A stretch of DNA of 64,000 nucleotides from Streptomyces sp. 1-11 (GTDB lineage: Bacteria; Actinomycetota; Actinomycetes; Streptomycetales; Streptomycetaceae). The stretch covers positions 855,645 to 919,644 of the forward strand of contig NZ_BJTV01000001.1 in NCBI RefSeq assembly GCF_007176755.1, written 5' to 3'. The position numbers were made by a program, and so were the translations under genes. This document shows positions 15,110-22,915 of the stretch, one piece after another. The notes under the pieces were generated by a model. It was not told the DNA's origin and searched no databases. It saw only the letters and a list, made by a program, of their open reading frames with translations. Numbering within the stretch: the stretch's first letter is position 1; the number at the start of each line of letters is the position of its first letter.

Positions 15110-16396
15110 GTGACCTCGGTGGCCTCCGACGATCTCAGCGGCACGGAGCCGCTGGTCGCCCGGCTCGGCCGGGCCGGCCAGCGGCTCCGGCACGCCGACC
15201 GGGCCCGTCCGTGGGTGCTGGACACCGCGGTGGTGGTCCTCGTCCTGCTGCTGTTCTGCCTGCCGGACCTGCTGCACGCGGTCGGCGGGGACGGTCCGCA
15301 CCGCTTCCGCGCGGCGTTCACCCGGTTGTCCGCGGCCGGTACGGCGGCCGCGCAGGCCGGGCTGGTGCTGCCGCTGCTGTGGCGGCGCCGGGCGCCCGCC
15401 GTCGCGTTCGGCGCCGTCACCGCCGTGTTCGTCCTGCAGTGGTCGATCGGCGTCGCGCTCCGCGCGGACGTCGCCCTCTTCGTCGCCCTGTACAGCCTCG
15501 CCCTGCACGGGCGGCTGCGGCAGCTCCCGTGGGCCTGTGCGGCCCTGGCGGGCGCGCTGGGTCTGGTCGCGGTACGCGTGTCGGTGGCGGTGCCGGCCGG
15601 GGACGCGCTGTTCTTCCTGCTCAGCACGGCCACCGCGGCGCTCGCGCTGGGCCTGATGATCCGCATCCGGCGGGCCCAGCTCGCCGGGCTGCGCGAACGC
15701 GCGGCGAGGCTGGAGGTCGAACGCGACCAGCGCGGCAGACTGGCCGTCGCGGCGGAGCGGACGCGGGTGGCCCGCGAGATGCACGACATCGTCGGCCACA
15801 ACCTGTCCGTCATCATCACCCTCGCCGACGCGGGCGCCTACGCCACCGCCGCCGCCCCGGAGCGGGGGCAGGAGGCCCTGCGTCTCATCGGCGACACCGG
15901 CCGGCAGGCCCTGAGCGAGCTGCGCCGGGTGCTCGGCGTGCTGCGTGAGGCGGACGGCCCGCGGGCCGGGCCCGAGCTGAGCCCCCAGCCGGGCCTCAAG
16001 GACGTCGACGCGCTGTGCGAGGGGGTGCGGGCGGCCGGCCTTGAGGTCGTCTACCGTACGGCCGGTGACGTCGACTCGCTCGACAGCGGGGTGCAGCTCA
16101 CGGTCTACCGCATCGTGCAGGAGGCTCTGACGAACACCCTGAAGCACGCCGGCGCCGGGTCCCGCGCGAACCTGTCGGTCGTGGTGGCGGACGCCCGGCT
16201 GACGATCGCCGTCCAGGACTCGGGACCGCCCGCTCCGGCCGGCCGGGCCGGTCCGGCGAACGAGGAAGGACACGGCCTGGTGGGCATGCGGGAACGCGCG
16301 GCTCTCTACGGCGGGCACGTCAGCGCGGGCCCCGCGGGCCCGGGCTGGACGGTGCGCGCCGTCCTCGACCTCACGCCTCGGGGAGGTTCCGGATGA
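15110..16396 (+). CDS. NarL-type sensor histidine kinase
   Basis: 428 residues from GTG 15110. The N-terminal half has about five hydrophobic segments with almost no extracytoplasmic loop, as in intramembrane-sensing kinases. The HisKA_3 box is RVAREMHDIVGHNLSVIITLADAG with phospho-His in REMHD; YRIVQEALTNTLKHAGAG is the N-box region; GHGLVGMRERAALYGG is the G-box. The stop overlaps the regulator start (ATGA). The lack of a sensor domain and the linked ABC exporter suggest that it monitors the transporter or a membrane-active compound. Confidence 0.93.
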   Translation: MTSVASDDLSGTEPLVARLGRAGQRLRHADRARPWVLDTAVVVLVLLLFCLPDLLHAVGGDGPHRFRAAFTRLSAAGTAAAQAGLVLPLLWRRRAPAVAFGAVTAVFVLQWSIGVALRADVALFVALYSLALHGRLRQLPWACAALAGALGLVAVRVSVAVPAGDALFFLLSTATAALALGLMIRIRRAQLAGLRERAARLEVERDQRGRLAVAAERTRVAREMHDIVGHNLSVIITLADAGAYATAAAPERGQEALRLIGDTGRQALSELRRVLGVLREADGPRAGPELSPQPGLKDVDALCEGVRAAGLEVVYRTAGDVDSLDSGVQLTVYRIVQEALTNTLKHAGAGSRANLSVVVADARLTIAVQDSGPPAPAGRAGPANEEGHGLVGMRERAALYGGHVSAGPAGPGWTVRAVLDLTPRGGSG

Positions 16397-17061
16397 CCAC
16401 CGTGCTCGTCGTGGACGACCAGCCGCTCCAGCGCTACGGCTTCCGCATGCTGCTGGACTCCGTGCCGGGGACGGAGGTGGTCGGCGAGGCCGCGCACGGC
16501 GCCGAGGCGGTGCGCAAGGCCGCCGGGCTGCGCCCCGACGTGGTCCTCATGGACGTACGGATGCCGGGCATGGACGGCATCGAGGCGACGCGCCGCATCG
16601 TCGCCACGGGCGACCGTTCGCGGGTCCTCGTCCTGACCACCTTCGACCTCGACGAGTACGTGTACGCGGCCCTGCGCGCCGGTGCCAGCGGCTTCCTGCT
16701 CAAGGACGCCCGGCCCGACGAACTGCTCGCGGGCATCCGGGCCGTGGCCGCGGGCGACGCGGTGATCGCGCCGACCCTCACCCGCCGCCTGCTGCACGAG
16801 TTCGCCCGCCTCGTACCGCCCGGCGCGGACGGCACGGGCGGGGACGCCCGGCTGAGCGCCCTCACCGACCGCGAACGCGAGATCCTCGTCGCCGTCGGCA
16901 AGGGCTGGACCAACAGCGAGATCGCCGCGCGTTTCGTGCTGTCGGAGTCCACGGTGAAGACGCATGTCGGCCGCGTCCTGTCCAAGATCGGCGCCCGGGA
17001 CCGGGTACAGGCGGTGATCTTCGCCTACGACCACGGCCTGGCCCGGCCGCACGCCGGCTGA
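16393..17061 (+). CDS. LuxR/NarL-type response regulator
   Basis: 222 residues. Receiver: VVDDQPLQRYG, phospho-Asp in PDVVLMDVRMPGMDG, and Lys in GASGFLLKDARPDELL. The C-terminal GerE helix-turn-helix reads LTDREREILVAVGKGWTNSEIAARFVLSESTVKTHV. It ends the ABC transporter/kinase/regulator operon and is convergent with the MerR gene, 36 bases away. The paired 11-mers at 13157-13198 are its most likely site. Confidence 0.95.
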   Translation: MTTVLVVDDQPLQRYGFRMLLDSVPGTEVVGEAAHGAEAVRKAAGLRPDVVLMDVRMPGMDGIEATRRIVATGDRSRVLVLTTFDLDEYVYAALRAGASGFLLKDARPDELLAGIRAVAAGDAVIAPTLTRRLLHEFARLVPPGADGTGGDARLSALTDREREILVAVGKGWTNSEIAARFVLSESTVKTHVGRVLSKIGARDRVQAVIFAYDHGLARPHAG

Positions 17062-17097
17062 CCCGCCCTGCCGCCCCGCCGCGCGGACGGCGGTGCG

Positions 17098-17532
17098 TCA
17101 GCTGCCGGCGCGCGGCGGGGCGCTAGCCGCACCGTCCGGTGCCGGCCGGAGACGGGCGGCCAGGGCGGCCGCGAACTCCTCCGCGCGGGAGAGCTGGGTG
17201 CGCAGGTCCTCGACCCGGCGCTGGGCGGCCTGCTCGAAGCCGCGGATGCGGTCCAGCAGGGCCTCGCGCTCCGCCGGCGGCAGTTCGCCGCCCGAGTCGA
17301 GGCGGTCGGTGGCCTCCAGCAGGGCGCGCATCTCGTCGAGGGTGAACCCGAGCGGCTTCATGCGGCGGATGACCATCAGGCGGGCGACGTCGGCCTCGGT
17401 GTAGAGCCGGAAGCCGCCCTGCGAGCGGGCGGACGGGGTGACGAGACCGGTGTCCTCGTAGTGCCGGATGGTGCGCAGCGACAGCTCGGTCCGTGCGGCG
17501 ACCTCGCCGATCTGCATGTGCTCGCTGCTCAC
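17098..17532 (-). CDS. MerR-family transcriptional regulator
   Basis: 144 residues from ATG 17532. QIGEVAARTELSLRTIRHYEDTGLVTPSARS is the MerR winged helix, GGFRLYTEADVARLMVIRRMKPLGFTLDEM the wing and second helix, and a coiled coil occupies residues about 85-130. No metal-binding Cys cluster is visible. The C-terminus is Pro/Ala-rich. A perfect 9-bp inverted repeat lies 53 bases upstream of its start in the divergent promoter. In other Streptomyces a regulator of this kind faces a SulP anion transporter gene; here only the STAS end of that target remains. Confidence 0.9.
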   Translation of the reverse strand: MSSEHMQIGEVAARTELSLRTIRHYEDTGLVTPSARSQGGFRLYTEADVARLMVIRRMKPLGFTLDEMRALLEATDRLDSGGELPPAEREALLDRIRGFEQAAQRRVEDLRTQLSRAEEFAAALAARLRPAPDGAASAPPRAGS

Positions 17533-17584
17533 GCGGGGGAGCCTTCCTCGTCTGCCGCCGCGGCCGCGGACGGCCGCCGGGAAT

Positions 17585-17608
17585 CTCTACCCTAACGTCA
17601 GGGTAGAG
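17585..17608. promoter_or_regulatory. MerR-type operator/promoter
   Basis: ctctaccct (17585-17593) and agggtagag (17600-17608) form perfect 9-bp arms around aacgtc. Such sites usually sit between over-spaced -35 and -10 boxes of the gene facing the MerR gene. Here that gene would be the truncated SulP on the plus strand. Confidence 0.75.
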
Positions 17609-17760
17609 TTGCGCGGTGCCCGCGCGACCCTTAGCCGCGCAGCGGCGCCGGGCGCGGGACACCGTCCCGTGACCGTACAGCCATTCGGACAGCCGGGGCC
17701 GACGAAGCCCCCGGCGCGGACCGGCCGGCGGAAGAGAGCGTGCGCGTGTTCTCCATGCCC

Positions 17761-17862
17761 GGCGCCGACCGCCCGCCCTGCCCCTCAGCCGCCCGGCGCC
17801 GACCGCCCGCCCTGCCCCTCAGCCGCCCGGCGCCGACCGCCCGCCCTGCCCCTCAGCCGCCC
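17761..17862 (+). repeat. Three tandem 34-bp repeats
   Basis: Three essentially identical 34-base units begin at 17761, 17795 and 17829 (each starts ggcgccgaccgcccgccctg), and a partial fourth begins at 17863. Because 34 is not a multiple of three, every copy shifts the reading frame. The array lies between the MerR operator and the STAS remnant, exactly where the SulP membrane domain should be encoded. It probably arose with, or after, the deletion. Confidence 0.85.
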
Positions 17863-17897
17863 GGCGGCGGCCGGTCACCCCGGCTCGCGCCACCGCC

Positions 17898-18230
17898 ATG
17901 GGCGTCTTCGCCCGGCGCGTCGCCCACCTCGCCGATGTCACCGCCGTCACCGGTCCCGACGGCGCGAGCGTCGTCTACCGGGTGACGGGCGCGCTGTTCT
18001 TCGCCTCCTCCAACGACCTGGTCGGCCGGTTCGACTACGCGGGCGATCCCGGGCGGGTCGTCGTCGACCTGTCCGCCGCGCACATCTGGGACGCCTCCTC
18101 CGTCGCCGCACTGGACGCCGTCGAGGCCAAGTACGCCCAGCGCGGCAAGAACGTGGAGATCGTCGGGCTGAACGAGCCCAGCTCCCGGATCCACGGGTCC
18201 CTCAGCGGGGAGCTCGCGGGCGGTCACTGA
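17898..18230 (+). pseudogene. STAS-domain remnant of a SulP anion transporter
   Basis: 110 codons matching the C-terminus of SulP permeases: FARRVAHLADVTAVTGPDGASVVYRV, then GALFFASSNDLVGRFDY and VVVDLSAAHIWDASSVAALDAV, the STAS core. The 10-12 membrane helices that should precede it are absent; the upstream DNA is the tandem repeat array. Codon use is still strongly GC3-biased, so either the deletion is recent or the STAS fragment is made as a free cytoplasmic protein, starting at ATG 17898 or from an upstream start. The MerR-controlled promoter remains upstream. Confidence 0.78.
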
Positions 18231-18369
18231 CCGGCTCCGGCCGTCCGGCCCATCCCGCGCGCTCACCCGTCCGGGGTACCCACCGCCGCTCCCGCGTGTG
18301 TCCGCGACCGGCGGCGGGCGAGTGTGCGCACCGTGGGGCGTACGGAACTGGGACCACGGTGAGGGGCAG

Positions 18370-19359
18370 ATGATCGTATCGGTGGTGTCGATGCCCGGAG
18401 GGGCCACCACGCGTACGGACCTGGCGGCGGCGCGCGAGCGCCTGGCCGCCTCCGGTTTCCTGCTGGTCGACGTCCAGCTCGGGGCCGAGCCGGCCGACGA
18501 CGAGAACACGGTCGTCAGCGGGCTCGGCCTGGAGTCCGAGTGCCCGCCGTGGTTCGGCAGGGCGGGTGAGCCGGTGCGGGCCCAGTTCCTCGGCGACCGG
18601 GCCGCATTCGTCGTGCCCGTCGTGCAGGGCCGCCGGATCGTCCACATCCACGTCCTGGCGACGGAGCGGCACCTGCTCACCCTGCACCGGGGACCGGCCC
18701 GGCCGATGGAGAACCTCGTGGCCCGGCTCGGCGAGGAGAACCCGCCCGACACGGCGGCCCTGCTGTTCCTGCTGCTGGAGGAGGCCCTGGACACCTTCCG
18801 CCGGGCCGCGGTGGCGGACCTGCTGAAGGTGGAGGACCTCGAGGACGAGATGTTCGACCGGCGGCGCCCCGACCAGGTCTACCGCCTGGCCCGGCTGCGA
18901 CGGCGCGCCGGGCTCCTGCACCGGTTCCTGCTGCCGTACCTCCAGGCGACGGACGAGGTGATCATGCGCAGGATGCTCAACCGCGACTTCCCCGAGGAGC
19001 GCCAGCGGCTCGCCCGGGACTTCCAGCACGCCGGCCGGCTGGTGCTCAGCGACATCCAGTCACTGCAGGAGGCCACCCGGCGCGCCTTCGCCAGCTACTC
19101 CTCGCTGGTGGTGGGCGAGCAGAACGGCGTGATCAACCGGCTTGCCATCGTGTCCACGATCTTCCTGCCGCTGACGTTCCTGACCGGCTACTTCGGCATG
19201 AACTTCAGCTTCCTCACGGACGAGATGGAGAGCAGGGCCGTCTTCTGGCTGCTCGCCGTGGCACTGCAGGTGGTGGTCCTGGGCGCCGCCCTGTACGTGC
19301 TGCACCGCACCCACCTCTGGCGCAGGCTGCGGGACGACGAGGGCACACAGGAACAGTGA
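18370..19359 (+). CDS. CorA-family divalent cation transporter
   Basis: 329 residues from ATG 18370 with GAGGGG six bases upstream. The N-terminal ~200 residues form the cytoplasmic alpha/beta domain; a long helical stalk follows (RRRAGLLHRFLLPYLQATDEV and onward); two C-terminal TM helices flank YFGMNF, the GMN pore signature. It should form a pentameric Mg2+/Co2+ channel. The periplasmic loop is acidic (LTDEME), as usual. It is a single gene with a short gap before the convergent lipoprotein gene. Confidence 0.93.
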   Translation: MIVSVVSMPGGATTRTDLAAARERLAASGFLLVDVQLGAEPADDENTVVSGLGLESECPPWFGRAGEPVRAQFLGDRAAFVVPVVQGRRIVHIHVLATERHLLTLHRGPARPMENLVARLGEENPPDTAALLFLLLEEALDTFRRAAVADLLKVEDLEDEMFDRRRPDQVYRLARLRRRAGLLHRFLLPYLQATDEVIMRRMLNRDFPEERQRLARDFQHAGRLVLSDIQSLQEATRRAFASYSSLVVGEQNGVINRLAIVSTIFLPLTFLTGYFGMNFSFLTDEMESRAVFWLLAVALQVVVLGAALYVLHRTHLWRRLRDDEGTQEQ

Positions 19360-19400
19360 GCGCGGCGGCGCCCCGGTGGGGCCGGACCGGGCCTCAGGGC

Positions 19401-19736
19401 TCACGCGGGGGCGATGGAGAAGCTGCGCCAGGGACCGGCGGTTTTGATCACCTCGTCCGAGCCCTGCATGTTCAGGTAGGTGCTCGGCCGGCCCTTCGGC
19501 GCGGTGCAGTCGGGCGTCGTGTACAGCAGGATGCTGTTCTGCGTGGAGTTTTCGACGCGGGTGACGTCCGCCTTGAAGCGGTGGCACCCCTCGTTCGACG
19601 GGTTCGTGAAAGCCTGCACCGTTCTGCCCCCGTTGTGCCCGGTGATCGTGCCGACGGTCTGGTCCTGGCAGGCGGCCAGCCCCACTCCGGACAACGCGAC
19701 GCAGGCGAGCGCGGCCAGCGGACGTGAAACGCGCAT
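19401..19736 (-). CDS. Small secreted lipoprotein of unknown function
   Basis: 111 residues from ATG 19736, with GGGAGG upstream. The signal peptide ends in LSGVGLAACQD, a lipobox with Cys near residue 22. The mature part (~88 residues) has three further Cys-containing patches (EGCHRF, TPDCTAPKG), which could form one disulfide. No domain is recognised. It diverges from the gluconokinase gene across a region with a palindromic repeat. Confidence 0.8.
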   Translation of the reverse strand: MRVSRPLAALACVALSGVGLAACQDQTVGTITGHNGGRTVQAFTNPSNEGCHRFKADVTRVENSTQNSILLYTTPDCTAPKGRPSTYLNMQGSDEVIKTAGPWRSFSIAPA

Positions 19737-19842
19737 CGGTCCTCCCGTGTGTACGGAGACCCGGTTGGAAGGTGTTTCCCGCCCCTCCCCCACTATCCGC
19801 CAGAGCGGACGGCCCCGCCTGGCGAGGGCGCGGCCGCCCGCA

Positions 19843-19866
19843 CTGGCGGAACCGGCGGTCCGCCAG
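19843..19866. promoter_or_regulatory. Candidate operator in the lipoprotein/gluconokinase divergent promoter
   Basis: ctggcgga (19843-19850) and tccgccag (19859-19866) form perfect 8-bp arms with an 8-base spacer. A further direct copy, tccgccagagcg, occurs at 19796-19807 and again at 19859-19870, 63 bases apart. A sugar-acid responsive regulator is a reasonable guess but none is encoded nearby. Confidence 0.45.
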
Positions 19867-19949
19867 AGCGCGCACACGACGCGGCGCGGGCCGCCGGGCG
19901 ATAGTGGTGGGGTACCGGCAGCTACCCACCGCGCCCTCCAGGAGGCACC

Positions 19950-20477
19950 TTGCCCGGACCGGACGGGGGTTCGCGGGTGGTGGTCGTGATGGGCGTGTCC
20001 GCGTCCGGGAAGTCCACCGTCGGAGCGCGGCTCGCACAGCGGCTCGGCGTGCCGTTCCTGGAGGGCGACGACCTCCACTCCGCCGCGAACCGCGCCAAGA
20101 TGGCGTCGGGGCGCCCCCTGGACGACGCCGACCGCAGACCCTGGCTGGCGGCGCTCACGGAGTGGATCCGCGCCGCCGCGTCGAACGGGCACGGGGGCGT
20201 CGCCTCCTGCTCCGCGCTCAAGCGCGCGTACCGCGACCAGTTCCGGCGCACCGGGGCCGACCTGTGGTTCGTCTACCTGGCGCTCGACCGGGAGGCGGCC
20301 GCGGAACGCATCATGCGCCGGACCGGGCACTTCATGCCGCCGGAGCTGCTCGACAGCCAGTACGCCGTCCTCGACCCCCTGCAGCCCGACGAGCCGGGCG
20401 TCACCATCGACGCGTCCGGCGACCCGGCCGGGGTCATGAGGGCGGCGCTGCGGGCCACGTGCGGGCCGGAGCACTAG
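19950..20477 (+). CDS. gntK: Gluconokinase
   Basis: Phosphorylates D-gluconate with ATP to 6-phosphogluconate, feeding the pentose phosphate pathway. 175 residues from TTG 19950, with GGAGG five bases upstream. P-loop GVSASGKSTVG near residues 15-25, EGDDLHSAANRAKMASGRPLDDADR (substrate region), SCSALKRAYRD, and FVYLALDREAAAERIMRRTGHFMPPELLDSQ match the GntK family at full length. It is a lone gene, without gluconate permease beside it. Regulation may involve the inverted repeats upstream. Confidence 0.93.
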   Translation: MPGPDGGSRVVVVMGVSASGKSTVGARLAQRLGVPFLEGDDLHSAANRAKMASGRPLDDADRRPWLAALTEWIRAAASNGHGGVASCSALKRAYRDQFRRTGADLWFVYLALDREAAAERIMRRTGHFMPPELLDSQYAVLDPLQPDEPGVTIDASGDPAGVMRAALRATCGPEH

Positions 20478-20621
20478 GCGATCCGGACGTAAGGCCCTGA
20501 GGCCCGGGTCAGCCCTCGTCACCGGCGCCGGTGCCGCGCAGGTCCGCGTCGGTGGGGCTCTCCAGCTCGCCGTGCACGGGGCCGTCGCGCCTTTCCGGGG
20601 GCCGGTACGGAAAGGGACGGG

Positions 20622-21461
20622 TCAGCCGCCGGTGGCGAAGCCGGGGAACAGGGTCATGCCGCCGTCGACGTACAGCGTGGTGCCGACGACGTAGTCCATG
20701 AGGTCGGAGGCCAGGCCGACGACCGCGTTGGCGATGTCCTCGGGCTCGCCGACCCGGTCGTAGGGGATCAGCCGCAGCAGGTCGCGCTCCGCCTCGGCGG
20801 TCTGCCAGGCGTCGCGGTTGATGGGGGTCTTGATGGCTCCGGGTGCGACCGCGTTCACGCGGATCTTGTGCGGGGCGAGTTCCTGCGCGAGGGTCGCCAT
20901 CATCATCTGCACGCCGCCCTTGGAGGAGGCGTAGTTGACGTGCCCGGTCCACGGGATGAGCTGGTGCACCGAACTCATGCAGATGATCTTCCCGGCCGCC
21001 CGGGACACCTCCGGGACCACTCCGCGGCGCAGGAACTCCCGGGTCGCCTCGCGGGCGCAGAGGAACTGCCCGGTGAGGTTGACGTCGATGACCTTCTGCC
21101 ACTGGGCGAGGGTCATGTCGGTGAGGCGGGCGTCGCGTTGCAGTCCCGCGTTGGCGACCAGGATGTCGATCGTGCCGAACTCCTTGACCATCCGGTCGGT
21201 CATGGCGACGACCTGGTCCTCCTTGGAGACATCCGCCTCGTACGCGGCGGCCTCGACCCCGAAGGCGGTGATCTCCTCGACCACCTGGTCGGCTTCCTCG
21301 CGGCCGGCCACGTAGTTCACCACGACGTCGGCCCCGGCCCGGCCCAGGGCGACGGCCGTCGCCCTGCCGATCCCGGAGTTCGCGCCGGTGACCAGCGCCT
21401 TCTGGCCCTTCAGCAGTTGGGCGGGGATCACGCCCCGCGGTGCGCCCTCGGTGGAACTCAC
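20622..21461 (-). CDS. SDR-family oxidoreductase (glucose 1-dehydrogenase-like)
   Basis: 279 residues from GTG 21461, with AAGGAG ten bases upstream. GKALVTGANSGIGRATA-type TGxxxGIG cofactor site, NAG at residue ~107, catalytic Ser in CMSSVHQLIPW, and YASSK (Tyr-x-x-x-Lys) are all present. RVNAVAPGAIKTP and the C-terminal VDGGMTLFPGF match glucose 1-dehydrogenase/3-ketoacyl reductase-like SDRs. The 20-residue N-terminal lead resembles that of stress-induced SDRs. The preferred sugar or alcohol cannot be told from the sequence. Confidence 0.9.
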   Translation of the reverse strand: MSSTEGAPRGVIPAQLLKGQKALVTGANSGIGRATAVALGRAGADVVVNYVAGREEADQVVEEITAFGVEAAAYEADVSKEDQVVAMTDRMVKEFGTIDILVANAGLQRDARLTDMTLAQWQKVIDVNLTGQFLCAREATREFLRRGVVPEVSRAAGKIICMSSVHQLIPWTGHVNYASSKGGVQMMMATLAQELAPHKIRVNAVAPGAIKTPINRDAWQTAEAERDLLRLIPYDRVGEPEDIANAVVGLASDLMDYVVGTTLYVDGGMTLFPGFATGG

Positions 21462-21856
21462 GATGCCCTAGCTCCTTGCCTGCGTGCCCGGACCCGCCGG
21501 GCCGGTGAGGCCCGGAGGCTGCGCCGTCAGCCAAGCACCGGGGGGCCGGGGCGGCAGCCCGGGGCGGACCGCGTTGCGCTGCGCGGCGGAGCATCTTCGC
21601 CCGGTCGGCGGCGTGCTCGCGCGGGCGGCGCTCAGCCCAGCCGCTGCAGCAGGTGGTCGCCCACCCGGAGGGCGTTCGCCATGGCCGCTCAGGGACCGCG
21701 GACACCACCCGGCGCCTCCGGCCGTTGCAGCACTCGCCCGGGGGCCCCGCACGCCCACCCGGCAAAGCCCGCCGGAGTGCCGCTCGACGTGCGGGCCGTG
21801 GCGGCGGCCCCTTCACTGGGAGGACAGCCCGTTGCGCGAGTCGCCGGAGGCGGACC
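21462..21856. other. Divergent intergenic region without a supported gene
   Basis: 395 bases between the SDR and lipoprotein starts. Several open frames cross it but none has a ribosome site or plausible protein sequence. A minus-strand ATG at about 21682 opens a 17-codon frame of normal-looking composition that stops at once. I read the stretch as promoter DNA, possibly with decayed coding sequence. Confidence 0.4.
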
Positions 21857-22357
21857 ATGACAAGCAGATGGACACGGACAGCGGCGGGCGCGGTCCTCGC
21901 CGGGGTGGTCGCGGTCGCGGCGGCGGGGTGCTCCGACGGCAACTCGGGGAACACGTCGCGCGCCGCCAGCAAGGCGGCCTCGGCGGCCTCCTCCGCCGCC
22001 TCCTCGCTCGCCTCGAAGGGCGCGGACGCGCTGGCCGCGGCCTCCGCGGAGGCCCGGCAGAAGCTCGACGGCGTGAAGAACGGCGTCAAGGCCAAGGACG
22101 ATGTCACACTCGGCACCCCGGCCACCGGCGCCGACGGCCGGGCCGCGGTCAAGGTGAGCGCGAGGAACACGGCGTCCTCGGCCAAGTCCTTCGCCGTGCA
22201 GGTCAACTTCACCGACAAGAACGGCAACCTGCTGGACGTCACCGTGGTGACCCTCAAGGACGTGGCGGCCGGCTCCACCGGCGACGCCACCGCCCAAAGC
22301 CACCGCAAGCTGACCGGCGACGTCCACGCGGTGGTCAACACGGCGCTGCGCTACTGA
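21857..22357 (+). CDS. Lipoprotein with Ala/Ser-rich helix and FxLYD-like domain
   Basis: 166 residues from ATG 21857 after GGAGG. A lipobox (VAAAGCSDG) gives Cys near residue 25. Residues about 35-75 are an Ala/Ser-rich amphipathic stretch (AASKAASAASSAASSLASKG). The C-terminal ~95 residues form a beta-rich domain (VKVSARNTASSAKSFAVQVNFTDKNGNLLD) of the kind found in extracytoplasmic FxLYD/DUF4352-like lipoproteins. The role is unknown. A strong terminator follows. Confidence 0.8.
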   Translation: MTSRWTRTAAGAVLAGVVAVAAAGCSDGNSGNTSRAASKAASAASSAASSLASKGADALAAASAEARQKLDGVKNGVKAKDDVTLGTPATGADGRAAVKVSARNTASSAKSFAVQVNFTDKNGNLLDVTVVTLKDVAAGSTGDATAQSHRKLTGDVHAVVNTALRY

Positions 22358-22385
22358 CGCCGGACCCGGACGACCGACCGGGCCG

Positions 22386-22433
22386 GCCCCTACCGCGGCC
22401 GAGGCCCGTGTCCGCCCCGGCCGCGGTAGGGGC
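22386..22433 (+). terminator. 16-bp stem terminator
   Basis: gcccctaccgcggccg (22386-22401) pairs perfectly with cggccgcggtaggggc (22418-22433). The hairpin lies 29 bases past the lipoprotein stop. Confidence 0.8.
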
Positions 22434-22535
22434 GCCGGGCGTGGCCGGCGGGCCTCGTGCGACGGCGGGCGGGCGCGCGGCCATATCGTGGGTCCCGGCA
22501 CGCCAGCCACACACGTCCGTTCTTCGGGGGACACC

Positions 22536-22817
22536 ATGCGGGACACACACACCGAGCCGGCCCCGGCCGCGCGGCTCGCCGTACGCGGGCTGGCCCCGAC
22601 GCTGACCGTGCTCGTCGTCAGTCTCGTCGTCGCCGCCGTGGGCGTCTACGAGCTCTGCGGTTTCGGTCTGCACAGCCTGGACCGGCGTCCGCACCTGTTC
22701 AGCGACGGCCTCGCCACCGGCGGGGTGATCGTCGCCGCGGTGGCGGCCGGCGCCGCGGTGGGCAACCTCGCCTGGACGCTGGCGGCGGCCCGGCGCGGCG
22801 CGGACGCGTCCGGATGA
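22536..22817 (+). CDS. Small two-helix membrane protein
   Basis: 93 residues from ATG 22536, with a GGGGGA tract 7-8 bases upstream. Two hydrophobic segments (about residues 22-45, LTVLVVSLVVAAVGVYELCG, and 58-82, GGVIVAAVAAGAAVGNLAW) are joined by a short loop holding HSLDRRPHLF. It has no domain known to me. It is co-directional with the MprF-like gene 98 bases downstream, but a separate promoter-like region lies between them. Confidence 0.7.
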   Translation: MRDTHTEPAPAARLAVRGLAPTLTVLVVSLVVAAVGVYELCGFGLHSLDRRPHLFSDGLATGGVIVAAVAAGAAVGNLAWTLAAARRGADASG

Positions 22818-22857
22818 GAACCTGTGCACCCGATGTGCACACCTTTGCACTCGCGTT

Positions 22858-22876
22858 ACCCTACGGGTTGTAGGGT
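22858..22876. promoter_or_regulatory. Inverted repeat in the promoter of the MprF-like gene
   Basis: accctac (22858-22864) and gtagggt (22870-22876) form perfect 7-bp arms, ending 39 bases before the start codon. Just upstream, tgtgcac-type motifs recur three times in about 30 bases (ctgtgcac, atgtgcac, tttgcac). Both patterns suggest regulated transcription. Confidence 0.5.
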
Positions 22877-22915
22877 CGGCCTCGGCCCGTCCCCTCTCCC
22901 AAGGTGCCCGTCACC

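Noticed and set aside
17761..17862. CRISPR-like array
   Set aside because: The 34-bp units are contiguous, with no spacers between them, so this is a tandem repeat; no cas gene is present.
20509..20621. Short minus-strand frame after the SDR gene (ending near 20509)
   Set aside because: About 20-35 codons without ribosome site or known family; it is the read-through of another frame.
21468..21856. Open frames and an ATG at about 21682 suggesting a decayed thiamine-enzyme gene
   Set aside because: Only 17 codons with vague resemblance and no continuation in any frame; not enough to call a pseudogene.
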